Origin: Dysgonomonas hofstadii
Lineage (GTDB): Bacteria > Bacteroidota > Bacteroidia > Bacteroidales > Dysgonomonadaceae
Length of the DNA stretch: 61,182 nt
NCBI RefSeq assembly: GCF_014196915.1
Contig: NZ_JACIEP010000021.1
Coordinates: 1-61,182 of the forward strand
Direction: 5' to 3'
Within the stretch, counting starts at the first letter, position 1. Each line of letters opens with the position of its first letter. Positions 1 to 8,627 of this stretch are shown one piece after another. The notes below the pieces were generated by a model that was not told where the DNA came from, made no database searches, and saw only the letters and a program-made list of their open reading frames with translations. Position numbers and translations under genes: made by a program.

Positions 1-209
1 TACAACCTTTAAAACAGTTGAAGCATTTTAAAAGGCTTTACCTGAAGAAAGGGGAGGAAAAGCGTATATCCTTTTTCATCACCAAAGACGACCTGTCAAT
101 AATCAATAAAGATATGCAGGCGGTGGTGGAATCCGGGGAATTCACCTTTATGGTAGGAACTCATTCCAAGGATATCAGGGTGACAGAGAAAATAGTTATA
201 ACAGAATGA
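1..209 (+). CDS. GH3 family beta-glucosidase-like protein, C-terminal end only (cut by window edge)
   Basis: The reading frame is open from the first bases of the window and ends with TGA at 207-209, so only the last ~68 residues are present. They read QPLKQLKHFKRLYLKKGEEK and continue into a beta-rich stretch. This is the typical fibronectin-III-like domain that ends GH3 beta-glucosidases and xylosidases, where PxKxLxxFxRxxLxxGE is the signature. No catalytic residue is visible, so substrate cannot be assigned. The GH92 gene starts 27 bp downstream on the same strand, so the two are probably cotranscribed. The assignment to GH3 rests on this short domain, and other enzymes occasionally carry it. 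Confidence 0.75.
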   Translation, partial: QPLKQLKHFKRLYLKKGEEKRISFFITKDDLSIINKDMQAVVESGEFTFMVGTHSKDIRVTEKIVITE

Positions 210-236
210 AATAAATCCCTTTTATACTAATGAATT

Positions 237-2426
237 ATGAAATTAATAATATACTGGAAGTATTTTGCGATATGTAGTGTCCTGCTCATTTTCACTTATG
301 CTTGTAGCCTCAAACAAGAAAAATCGGCACAGGAACTCACTTCATATATAAATCCATATATCGGAACAGGTGGGCATGGGCATGTGTTCTTAGGTGCTAA
401 TGTCCCTTTTGGACTGGTACAATTGGGCCCTACCCAGCATGACAGAGGCTGGGACTGGTGTTCGGGTTATCATTACAGCGATTCTATTCTTGTCGGATTT
501 AGCCACATGCACCTGAGCGGTACTGGTATCGGCGACTTGGGTGATATAACTTTCTTTCCAACTACCAACAACCGCCGTGAGCATTTGTTTGACCATAAGC
601 ACGAAACAGTTCGTCCGGGCTATTACTCGGTATGGCTTGAAGATGCTGACATTACAGTAGAATTAACCGCTACTGCCCGCACCGGATTTCATCGTTACCA
701 CTTTCCTCAAACAGGGCAGGCACAAATTATTATCGACTTGAAACGAGGTATTCGCTGGGACGAGCCGGTAGAAGGCTTTATCGTTCAGGAAAACGACACC
801 GTGGTATCGGGTTACAGGTACTCCACAGGTTGGGCAAAAGACCAGAGGATCTACTTCACAGCTATATTCTCCAGACCAATAAAAACTTTCTGTGTATCAA
901 ATGATGATAAACAGTATACAGACACTCCTTCTGTGGTTACAAAAGAGGCGTTTGCCCAACTTATATTTGATGTGGCTGACGACAATACTGTTTGTGCTAA
1001 AGTTGGACTTTCTCCAACCAGCATAGATGCAGCTAAACGTAATTTGAAAGCGGAACAGCTAAGCGGTTGGACATTTGAGGATGTCGCAGATGCGGCAACT
1101 CTCACATGGAGTAAACAACTAAACAAAATAACAGTGGAAGGCCAGTCCGAAACAGACAAAAGTATTTTTTATACTGCACTTTTTCACTCAATGACTGCAC
1201 CTTCGGTGTTCAGCGATGTCGATGCAGACTTCACGGAGTATACCACTTTGTCGCTATGGGATACATACAGGGCGGCACATCCGCTGGCAACTATTATCCA
1301 CCCCGAACGTATCTCCGATTATGCTCGCACAATGCTGGCGATATATAATAGACAAGGCAAACTTCCCGTCTGGCATTTGGTAGGGAATGAAACTGACTGT
1401 ATGGTAGGCAATCCCGGTATTCCTGTATTGGCTGACATGGTGCTTAAAGGATTTGATGTAGACAAGCAGGCGGCCTTAAAAGCCATGAAGACCTCCGCCA
1501 TGTTGGATGAAAGGGGTATGATGTGGCTGAAAGAATACGGTTACATTCCTTATGATAAAGATGATGCGAACGAGACAGTAGCCAAAGGACTTGAATATGC
1601 GTTGGCGGATTGGTGTGTGGCACAGGTTGCAAACCAACTGGATGAAAAGGAGGATTATAACTATTTCCTTAATCGTAGCAAATCGTATCGATATTATTTC
1701 GACAAGCAACAACAGTTCATGCGGGGCATTTCTTCGGAAAGAGCTTTCCGCGAACCTTTCGATCCCTTCCATTCGGCACATATGGCTGATGACTATACCG
1801 AAGGTAATGCATGGCAATATACGTGGCTTGTTCCACATGATGTGCATGGACTGATCGAACTCTTTGGAGGTGAAGAGCGATTCATTACTAAATTGGATTC
1901 TCTCTTTATTGTAGAAGGTGATTTTGGTGAGGAGGCTTCGCCCGATATCTCTGGTCTCATAGGACAATATGCACATGGAAATGAGCCGAGTCACCACATT
2001 GCATACCTATATGCATATGTAGGTCAGCAATGGAAAACGGCGGAGTTGGTACGGAAGATTTTAGCAACATTGTACTTTGACAATATAGACGGTTTGAGTG
2101 GTAATGAGGATGTGGGACAAATGTCATCGTGGTATATCCTTTCCGCTTTAGGCCTTTATCAGGTAGCTCCTGCCGGAGGTATATATGTGCTTGGTAGCCC
2201 ATTGTTTGATAAGGCTACCGTACAAGTGGGCGATGGTAAGGTTTTCGAAATCATTGCTCACCAAAATAGCAGTGAAAACATTTACATACAAGAAGCTAAA
2301 CTAAACGGGAAACAGTACACAAAGTCGTATATCAGTCATAAAGACATTGTGTCTGGTGGTAAATTGGAGTTCGTAATGGGAAGTATACCATCATCCTTTG
2401 GGGTTGATAAAGAGGATAGACCATAA
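237..2426 (+). CDS. GH92 family alpha-mannosidase, lipoprotein
   Basis: The product is a 729-residue calcium-dependent exo-alpha-mannosidase of family GH92, expected to release mannose from N-glycan or yeast-mannan-type chains. The N-terminus has a lipoprotein signal with lipobox TYAC and Cys23. The GH92 N-terminal beta domain begins at about residue 38 with the hallmark NPYIGTGGHGHVF. The helical-barrel domain contains WDTYRAAHPL and ends in GNEDVGQMSSWY, where Glu624 and Asp625 belong to the conserved catalytic/calcium region. Length is normal for the family (about 720-760). It follows a GH3 gene by 27 bp and is closed by a strong terminator. Linkage specificity (alpha-1,2, 1,3 or 1,6) cannot be read from sequence. 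Confidence 0.93.
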   Translation: MKLIIYWKYFAICSVLLIFTYACSLKQEKSAQELTSYINPYIGTGGHGHVFLGANVPFGLVQLGPTQHDRGWDWCSGYHYSDSILVGFSHMHLSGTGIGDLGDITFFPTTNNRREHLFDHKHETVRPGYYSVWLEDADITVELTATARTGFHRYHFPQTGQAQIIIDLKRGIRWDEPVEGFIVQENDTVVSGYRYSTGWAKDQRIYFTAIFSRPIKTFCVSNDDKQYTDTPSVVTKEAFAQLIFDVADDNTVCAKVGLSPTSIDAAKRNLKAEQLSGWTFEDVADAATLTWSKQLNKITVEGQSETDKSIFYTALFHSMTAPSVFSDVDADFTEYTTLSLWDTYRAAHPLATIIHPERISDYARTMLAIYNRQGKLPVWHLVGNETDCMVGNPGIPVLADMVLKGFDVDKQAALKAMKTSAMLDERGMMWLKEYGYIPYDKDDANETVAKGLEYALADWCVAQVANQLDEKEDYNYFLNRSKSYRYYFDKQQQFMRGISSERAFREPFDPFHSAHMADDYTEGNAWQYTWLVPHDVHGLIELFGGEERFITKLDSLFIVEGDFGEEASPDISGLIGQYAHGNEPSHHIAYLYAYVGQQWKTAELVRKILATLYFDNIDGLSGNEDVGQMSSWYILSALGLYQVAPAGGIYVLGSPLFDKATVQVGDGKVFEIIAHQNSSENIYIQEAKLNGKQYTKSYISHKDIVSGGKLEFVMGSIPSSFGVDKEDRP

Positions 2427-2481
2427 TATTTTGTTTAAAACAGACCTTATTATAATAAGTCTTTCCACTCTAGGCACAGAA

Positions 2482-2517
2482 AAGGAAGAGTTCTAAAAAA
2501 GCTCTTCCTTTTTTTAT
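2482..2517 (+). terminator. Rho-independent terminator after the GH92 gene
   Basis: The arm AAGGAAGAG (2482-2490) pairs perfectly with CTCTTCCTT (2502-2510) across an 11-nt A-rich loop and is followed by a run of T. It lies 55 bp after the GH92 stop and ends the GH3-GH92 transcript. Confidence 0.85.
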
Positions 2518-2662
2518 TTATCCTTATCCGGTCATAGGTAGCTGCAATAACAAAATGTATTATAAAATGTTAAAATATCAAAGCATTGTAACCTTTTTGT
2601 TTTTTTTGCGACATATAAGTAAAAGATGCGAATAATTAAGCTCCAGATATTAGAATAAAGCA

Positions 2663-2670
2663 TAAATTTG
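2663..2670 (+). promoter_or_regulatory. Possible -7 box of the exporter operon promoter
   Basis: TAAATTTG matches the Bacteroidota -7 consensus TAnnTTTG and lies 41 bp before the ATPase start, downstream of the GH92 terminator. No convincing TTTG -33 element lies 19-21 bp upstream, so this is a weak call. Confidence 0.35.
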
Positions 2671-2711
2671 TGGGCCACAATATATCAGTCACATTTAAAC
2701 ATTAAACAAGC

Positions 2712-3410
2712 GTGATAAACATCAGAAACCTAAATAAATCATACTACAACGGGCCTGAACCCCTGCATGTATTAAAAGGAATTAATTTGAGTGTAGATAA
2801 AGGGGAGCTTGTTTCCATAATGGGCGCATCCGGTTCCGGAAAATCTACACTACTTAATATCTTAGGTATATTAGACAATTATGATACCGGCGAGTATTAT
2901 CTCGATAATGTACTTATCAAGAACCAGAATGAAACAAAGGCTGCAGAACTCAGGAATCAGAAAATAGGTTTCATTTTCCAGTCTTTTAATCTTATCTCGT
3001 TTAAGAATGCGTTGGAAAATGTTGCTCTGCCTCTTTACTATCAGGGAGTAAGCCGGAAGAAGAGAAATGTTATAGCAATGGAGTACCTTGATAAGATGGG
3101 GCTTGCCTCTCATGCAAACCACATGCCGAACGAATTATCAGGAGGACAAAAACAACGTGTTGCCATTGCACGTGCCCTGATATCCCAGCCTCAAATAATT
3201 CTGGCCGATGAACCGACTGGGGCATTGGACAGTAAGACGTCTAAAGAAGTAATGGAATTGCTGCGACAGATAAACGCCGATGACAATATCACCATGCTGG
3301 TAGTTACACACGAACAGGCTGTAGCCGATGCTACTGATCGTGTAATCCATATAAAGGACGGTATAATCGGTTCGATAGAGATAAATGAGAATCCTGTTAT
3401 AAATATGTAA
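2712..3410 (+). CDS. ABC transporter ATP-binding protein, MacB/LolD type
   Basis: This 232-residue nucleotide-binding subunit should power export by the two FtsX-type permeases encoded next to it. All ABC motifs are present: Walker A GASGSGKST at residues 38-46, Q-loop Gln90, signature LSGGQKQR at 142-149, Walker B IILADEP at 162-168 and H-loop His200. It has no membrane segment, so it is the separate ATPase of a split MacB-like system. The start is GTG at 2712; no ATG lies nearby in frame and the protein begins with the expected INIRNLNKSY. It is the first gene of a five-gene operon (2712-8545). The exported substrate is unknown. Confidence 0.9.
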   Translation: MINIRNLNKSYYNGPEPLHVLKGINLSVDKGELVSIMGASGSGKSTLLNILGILDNYDTGEYYLDNVLIKNQNETKAAELRNQKIGFIFQSFNLISFKNALENVALPLYYQGVSRKKRNVIAMEYLDKMGLASHANHMPNELSGGQKQRVAIARALISQPQIILADEPTGALDSKTSKEVMELLRQINADDNITMLVVTHEQAVADATDRVIHIKDGIIGSIEINENPVINM

Positions 3411-3423
3411 TCGCTAATATACT

Positions 3424-4686
3424 ATGTTCGATTTCGACTCCTTGCGAGAAATATTATCCACCATCAGTAAGAACAAAATGCGGACTGCTCTTACAGGGTT
3501 TGCCGTTGCATGGGGTATATTCATGCTTATAATCCTATTGGCATCCGGAAATGGTCTGAAAAATGGTGTAACATCAAATTTTTCCAACAGGGCACAGAAT
3601 TCCGTAACCTTATGGCCGGGATGGACATCAATGCCTTATAAAGGGCTGCCTTCGGACAGGAATATTAAATTTGATGACCGCGATTATGACCTGATCAGGA
3701 ATAAAATACCGGAAGTTGAATATGTTTCTGCCCGGGTATCACAAAACGTAACCATGTCGTACGGAAATGAATACGGAGCATGGCGCTTAGACGGGGTTTC
3801 GCAGGATGCAGCTCATATAAACAATATAAAGGTAAGAAGCGGAGACGGACGTTTCCTTAATAAAATGGATGTGGATAACAAGCGTAAAGTAGTTGTTATC
3901 AGCCCCGAAATGAAGCGCGTTCTTTTCAAAACAGAAGATCCTCTTGGAAAATATGTTATAGCTAATGGCATTGCTTATCAGGTAATAGGAGTATTCGATG
4001 ACACTGATATGTTTAATAATAATCCTCCGGCATATATACCGTTCACTACAGCTCAAATGTTGTATAACAAAGGCTGGGGATTCCGTCAGATAGATTTTAC
4101 TGTAAAAGGGCTAACAAAACTGGAAGACAATAAAGCCTTTATAGAACGGGTACGGAAAAGAGTGGCGCAGCTGCATATGTTCGATCCTAATGACAGATCG
4201 GCTCTTTACGTACGCAATACAGCGGAGGATGTAGCTGAAACGAATCAAATATTCAATGGTATAAATATCTTTATCTGGATAATAGGGCTGGCTTCGCTAA
4301 TGGCGGGTATTGTTGGTGTTGGAAATATTATGCTGATCACAGTAAAAGAACGTACGCGGGAAATAGGTGTACGCAAAGCAATCGGGGCAACTCCGGCATC
4401 TGTACTCAGACTGGTTATATTCGAATCGATACTGATAACTACAATAGCCGGATACATAGGTATGATCGTTGGAATATTTTTGACCGAAGGTATCAGTACT
4501 GCTATGTCAGGAGGACCATCCAGAGCTTCAATGGATAGTCCCACCATATTTAAGGATCCGACAGTAGACCTCAGTACTGTAGCTTTAGCAACATTCGTAC
4601 TGGTCATCGCCGGAGTCATCGCCGGATTGATACCGGCATTGAAAGCTACCCGGGTAAGACCAATAGAAGCAATGAGAGCAGAGTAA
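3424..4686 (+). CDS. ABC transporter permease, MacB_PCD/FtsX type (first of two)
   Basis: This 420-residue inner-membrane permease has the MacB topology. A first membrane helix (about residues 20-42) is followed by a large periplasmic domain (about 45-280), and three helices form the C-terminal FtsX domain. The FtsX core contains TVKERTREIGVRKAIGATPASV, a near-universal signature of this family, quoted here at a little over its core length. It begins 13 bp after the ATPase gene. It probably pairs with the following paralogous permease to form a heterodimer, with the cytoplasmic ATPase supplied in trans. Confidence 0.88.
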   Translation: MFDFDSLREILSTISKNKMRTALTGFAVAWGIFMLIILLASGNGLKNGVTSNFSNRAQNSVTLWPGWTSMPYKGLPSDRNIKFDDRDYDLIRNKIPEVEYVSARVSQNVTMSYGNEYGAWRLDGVSQDAAHINNIKVRSGDGRFLNKMDVDNKRKVVVISPEMKRVLFKTEDPLGKYVIANGIAYQVIGVFDDTDMFNNNPPAYIPFTTAQMLYNKGWGFRQIDFTVKGLTKLEDNKAFIERVRKRVAQLHMFDPNDRSALYVRNTAEDVAETNQIFNGINIFIWIIGLASLMAGIVGVGNIMLITVKERTREIGVRKAIGATPASVLRLVIFESILITTIAGYIGMIVGIFLTEGISTAMSGGPSRASMDSPTIFKDPTVDLSTVALATFVLVIAGVIAGLIPALKATRVRPIEAMRAE

Positions 4687-4766
4687 AGAGTTATAAATTA
4701 TAAATTATGAATTATAGGTTCTTTCATTTTTAACTTATGATTCATGACTCATAACTGATATATAGA

Positions 4767-6035
4767 ATGTTTGATTTAGATAACTGGCAGGAAATATGGG
4801 CAACAATCACCCGAAATAAGCTTCGAAGCTTCTTAACGGGCTTTGGTGTCTTTTGGGGAATATTTATGCTGATCATACTGATCGGTGCGGGAAATTCCTT
4901 GCAAGGAGGAATTTATAAGAATTTCGAAGGATTCGCTTCCAACTCTTGCTTTTTCTGGACAGGACGTACCAGTGAAGCTTATAAAGGTTACCGAAAGGGA
5001 CGTTGGTGGTCTATGAATGTGAGGGATATCGAGCTAATAAGAAGAAAAGCCGAATCGGTAGAATATATATCTCCAATGCTCTTTATCGGCGGTGGAGAAA
5101 AAAATGCAGTAAGAGGAACGAAATCGGGAACATACGATGTTAGAGGTATTCTTCCTGAGCATTTTATGATAGAAGGACAACATGTACTATCCGGACGATT
5201 GTTCAATGAACTTGATGAGGCAGGCAAGCGTAAAGTGTGTGTCATAGGAAAAGAAGTTTATGAAACTTTATTTCAAAAAGGAGAAGATCCTCAAGGGCAA
5301 TATATAAGGGTTAATGGTATCTATTTTCAGGTAATAGGTGTCATACGCCCAAAATCACGAGCTTCCATCGGTGGAGATGTAGAACAATCCATTTATCTGC
5401 CATTTTCAACCACTCAGGTTGCTTTTAATCAAGGACAGAATATATGGTTTATGGCTTGTACGGCTAAACCTGGCTATCCGGCGTCAATGGTTGAAGAAGA
5501 AGTAAAGGCCATTATAAAAGCTTCACATGACATATCACCCACCGACGAAAAAGCAATGGGTAGTGTAAATATCGAAAAACAATTTATGATGTTTCAGAAT
5601 CTGTTCATGGGAATTGATATCCTTATTTGGATCGTCGGTCTCGGTGCTTTATTCTCGGGGATCATAGGTATTAGTAATATCATGTTGGTAACGGTGAAAG
5701 AACGTACACGTGAAATAGGTGTACGGCGAGCCATCGGTGCAAAACCTATGACGATTATGATACAAATATTGAGCGAAAGTTTTGTGTTGACGGCTATAGC
5801 CGGATTTGGCGGATTCCTTTTCGGAGTATCAATCCTTGAAATTGTATATCAGGCAATGAGCAACACTATGGGTGGAGATACAGAAGGAGGAAGTATATTT
5901 ATACCACCGTTTGTGTCTTTCTGGACTGCCATTGTCGCTATGGGAATACTTATTATTTCAGGAATTATGGCCGGATTTATGCCGGCAATGAGGGCTCTCA
6001 AGATAAAAGCAATCGATGCTATCAGGGAAGAATAG
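4767..6035 (+). CDS. ABC transporter permease, MacB_PCD/FtsX type (second of two)
   Basis: This 422-residue permease is a paralogue of the preceding one. It shares the opening Phe-Asp-x-Asp-xx-x-Glu-Ile, a first helix near residues 20-42, a periplasmic domain and three C-terminal helices. VKERTREIGVRRAIGAKP marks the FtsX domain. The 80-bp gap before it is AT-rich and holds short repeats of the type ATAAATTATAAATTAT, with no terminator. The two permeases differ mainly in their periplasmic domains, consistent with a heterodimer facing the adaptor and substrate. Confidence 0.88.
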   Translation: MFDLDNWQEIWATITRNKLRSFLTGFGVFWGIFMLIILIGAGNSLQGGIYKNFEGFASNSCFFWTGRTSEAYKGYRKGRWWSMNVRDIELIRRKAESVEYISPMLFIGGGEKNAVRGTKSGTYDVRGILPEHFMIEGQHVLSGRLFNELDEAGKRKVCVIGKEVYETLFQKGEDPQGQYIRVNGIYFQVIGVIRPKSRASIGGDVEQSIYLPFSTTQVAFNQGQNIWFMACTAKPGYPASMVEEEVKAIIKASHDISPTDEKAMGSVNIEKQFMMFQNLFMGIDILIWIVGLGALFSGIIGISNIMLVTVKERTREIGVRRAIGAKPMTIMIQILSESFVLTAIAGFGGFLFGVSILEIVYQAMSNTMGGDTEGGSIFIPPFVSFWTAIVAMGILIISGIMAGFMPAMRALKIKAIDAIREE

Positions 6036-6070
6036 AAAAATTAGAATAAAAATTGTAAACTAAATATTAT

Positions 6071-7195
6071 ATGAAAAAGGTTCTTAGAATTATATTGTTT
6101 GTATTCCTTGGATTAATAGTTCTTGGTACATTCGTATTCCTTTGGAAAAAAGGACAGCCTAAAGAAGTCGTATACGAAATTACGTCTGCAGAAACCGGAG
6201 ATGTCGAAAACACAACTGTTGCCACAGGTAAAGTTTCACCCCGTGACGAAATTCTTATCAAGCCACAGATATCGGGTATTGTATCCGAGGTATTGAAAGA
6301 GGCTGGTGATTATGTGAAGGTTGGAGATGTGATTGCTACCGTAAAGGTTGTTCCTGACGTATCGCAACTCAATTCAGCCGAATCGAGGGTGAGTGTAGCG
6401 CAAATCAATCTCAACCAGATAAAAGCTGAATACAATCGACAGAAAGACCTGTTTACCAAAGGAGTGATCGCTAAAGAGGAGATGGATAAATCGGAGGCTG
6501 ATTACAAAAAAGCTCAGGAAGAGCTGGAAAATTCAAAAGATAATCTGGATATCGTAAAAACAGGTATCTCTAAAAAGACGGCGCAATATAGCAACACGCA
6601 AATACGTTCGACTATTACAGGTATGATACTGGATGTGCCTATCAAAGCCGGGAACTCTGTTATACAGGCTAACACATTCAATGATGGTACTACTATAGCT
6701 ACCGTTGCTGATATGAACGATATGATCTTTATAGGTAAGATTGACGAAACAGAGGTAGGCCGTGTGCATACAGGTATGCCTATCAAATTATCGATAGGAG
6801 CTATTGAGAATCAAAAATTCGATGCCAAGCTTGAATATATTGCACCTAAGGGAGTGGAAGAAAACGGGGCAATCTTATTTGAAATAAAAGCTGCAGCCCA
6901 GATTCCGGACACGGTGCTGGTTAGAGCCGGATATAGCGCTAATGCTGAGATAGTACTGGCCAGAGTTGAAAAAGTAATAACCATACCAGAGAGCACAATC
7001 ACTTTCAACAATGATTCTTCTTTTGTCTATATCCTGAAGGACACTATCGATCAGAAACAGACATTTGATAAAAAGAATATAAAGATAGGACTATCCGATG
7101 GTATAAAGGTTGAAGTAAAAGAAGGACTGAAAGTGGGGGATAAGATCAGAGGTAATGAAATGTCCGATAAGCCGAAAACGCCGGGACAAAACTGA
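6071..7195 (+). CDS. Periplasmic adaptor protein, HlyD/MacA (RND-MFP) family
   Basis: This 374-residue membrane-fusion protein links the permeases to the outer-membrane channel. An N-terminal hydrophobic anchor (about residues 4-25) is followed by a biotinyl-lipoyl-like half motif (TGKVSPRDEILIKPQISG), a coiled-coil hairpin rich in Lys, Glu and Gln (about 95-175), a second lipoyl half (IRSTITGMILDVPIKAG), and beta-barrel and membrane-proximal domains to the end. It sits 35 bp after the second permease and just before the TolC-type gene, completing the tripartite set. Confidence 0.9.
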   Translation: MKKVLRIILFVFLGLIVLGTFVFLWKKGQPKEVVYEITSAETGDVENTTVATGKVSPRDEILIKPQISGIVSEVLKEAGDYVKVGDVIATVKVVPDVSQLNSAESRVSVAQINLNQIKAEYNRQKDLFTKGVIAKEEMDKSEADYKKAQEELENSKDNLDIVKTGISKKTAQYSNTQIRSTITGMILDVPIKAGNSVIQANTFNDGTTIATVADMNDMIFIGKIDETEVGRVHTGMPIKLSIGAIENQKFDAKLEYIAPKGVEENGAILFEIKAAAQIPDTVLVRAGYSANAEIVLARVEKVITIPESTITFNNDSSFVYILKDTIDQKQTFDKKNIKIGLSDGIKVEVKEGLKVGDKIRGNEMSDKPKTPGQN

Positions 7196-7207
7196 TAATT
7201 GATTGTT

Positions 7208-8545
7208 ATGAAAAAATATATATTTACGAGTGGTTTGTTTCTTATATGTCTATCCTCGTTTGCTCAACAGAAGTGGACATTGAGAGAATGTGTAGATCAT
7301 GCCATTGAAAACAATATAGAATTGCGCCAGCAGGCATTGAATGTGAAAAGCGCCGAAGTTGATTTAAGCACAAGTAAGAACAGCAGGTTGCCAAACCTGA
7401 ATGCAAGTGCTGGTCAGGATTTTAATTTCGGAAGGTCTATCAGGACAAGTACCAATACTGTAGGTTCAGGTAATGTGGGTTCTACTTCTATAGGACTATC
7501 TTCTTCTATTCCTCTTTTTACGGGATTCCGTATACCTAATCAGATAAAACAGGATGAGTTCGACCTACTTGCTGCTACAGAGGGTTTGAAGAAAGCGCAG
7601 GAGAATCTGGAACTACAGGTTGTTTCACTTTTCCTCGATGTATTGTTCAAGAAAGAGATATTGAAGGCCTATCAGGATCAGCTCACATTAAGTAACCAAC
7701 AGGTAGAGAAAACACAGATTCTGGTGGAATCGGGAAAAGTCCCTGCTTCACAATTATTCGACATGAAAGCACAGGCTGCCCGTGACGAACTGAATGTAAC
7801 GATGTCTAAAAACGATCTGGACTTGTCATTGCTCAATCTGTCACAATCCCTCAACTTGCAACAACAGGGATCTTTTGATGTTGTAGAACCCGATATAGCC
7901 AATGCATTGGATAATAGCATAACAAGTATTATCCCTGTAGATCAGGTTTATCAGGTGGCTCTGGGTACAAAACCTCAAATAAAAGAAGCCGAATATAAAA
8001 TAGAGAGCAGCAAAAAAGGATTAAAAATAGCACAAGCTGATTACTATCCTTCATTGGACATGAATATGCGTTATAGTACAGGTTTCGATCATGTATATAA
8101 AAGCGGATATGATAACCCGAGTATATCGAGTCAATTAGGTAGTAATCAAACCAAATATATAGGTTTTTCACTCAGCATCCCTATTTTCAACCGTTTCAGA
8201 GTACGGAACCAGGTGAGAACTGCCCGTCTGAATATCGAAAATCAGACGTTGGCGATGGATAATATCAAACTGGCTCTGTATAAAGAAATCCAACAGGCAT
8301 ATCAGAGTGCTACATCAGCTCAGGCTAAATACAATTCTACAGAAAAAGCATTGGATGCGGCCGAAGAATCATTCAAATATGCAAGGGAACGATACGATAT
8401 AGGTAAATCTACCGTTTTTGAATATAATGAAGCGCAGACGAAACTGCTGACCAGCCAATCGGATCAGATACAGGCAAAGTATGACTTCATATTCCGTTCC
8501 AAAATATTAGACTTCTATCAGGGGAAACCAATTGACATACAATAA
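7208..8545 (+). CDS. TolC-family outer-membrane efflux protein
   Basis: This 445-residue outer-membrane channel starts with a cleavable signal peptide (MKKYIFTSGLFLICLSSFAQ). Two outer-membrane efflux repeats of long amphipathic helices rich in Gln, Ala and Asn follow, for example LRECVDHAIENNIELRQQAL and the C-terminal repeat near TARLNIENQTLAMDNI. An upstream in-frame TTG at 7199 is possible, but ATG at 7208 puts the Lys-Lys signal peptide exactly at the start. It begins 12 bp after the adaptor gene, ends the operon and is followed by a strong hairpin. It should form the exit duct of the exporter. Confidence 0.9.
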   Translation: MKKYIFTSGLFLICLSSFAQQKWTLRECVDHAIENNIELRQQALNVKSAEVDLSTSKNSRLPNLNASAGQDFNFGRSIRTSTNTVGSGNVGSTSIGLSSSIPLFTGFRIPNQIKQDEFDLLAATEGLKKAQENLELQVVSLFLDVLFKKEILKAYQDQLTLSNQQVEKTQILVESGKVPASQLFDMKAQAARDELNVTMSKNDLDLSLLNLSQSLNLQQQGSFDVVEPDIANALDNSITSIIPVDQVYQVALGTKPQIKEAEYKIESSKKGLKIAQADYYPSLDMNMRYSTGFDHVYKSGYDNPSISSQLGSNQTKYIGFSLSIPIFNRFRVRNQVRTARLNIENQTLAMDNIKLALYKEIQQAYQSATSAQAKYNSTEKALDAAEESFKYARERYDIGKSTVFEYNEAQTKLLTSQSDQIQAKYDFIFRSKILDFYQGKPIDIQ

Positions 8546-8574
8546 ATAGTTTAGTGAACCTTTCCGTAATGATT

Positions 8575-8609
8575 AAGCCCTGTATTGACCTTAGAACAAT
8601 ACAGGGCTT
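8575..8609. terminator. Bidirectional terminator between the exporter operon and putA
   Basis: AAGCCCTGTATTG (8575-8587) pairs perfectly with CAATACAGGGCTT (8597-8609) around a 9-nt loop and is followed by TT on the plus strand. It sits between two convergent genes (ends 8545 and 8628) and can serve both. Confidence 0.85.
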
Positions 8610-8627
8610 TTACATTCAACTATTACT

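Noticed and set aside
1476-1997. 173-codon open frame antisense to the GH92 gene
   Set aside because: It is fully covered by a strong GH92 coding sequence, with low-complexity aromatic-rich translation typical of antisense frames.
4687-4766. Promoter or insertion remnant in the AT-rich gap between the two permeases
   Set aside because: Only short repeats of ATAAATTAT type are seen; no -7 box, terminator or inverted ends, so nothing is called.
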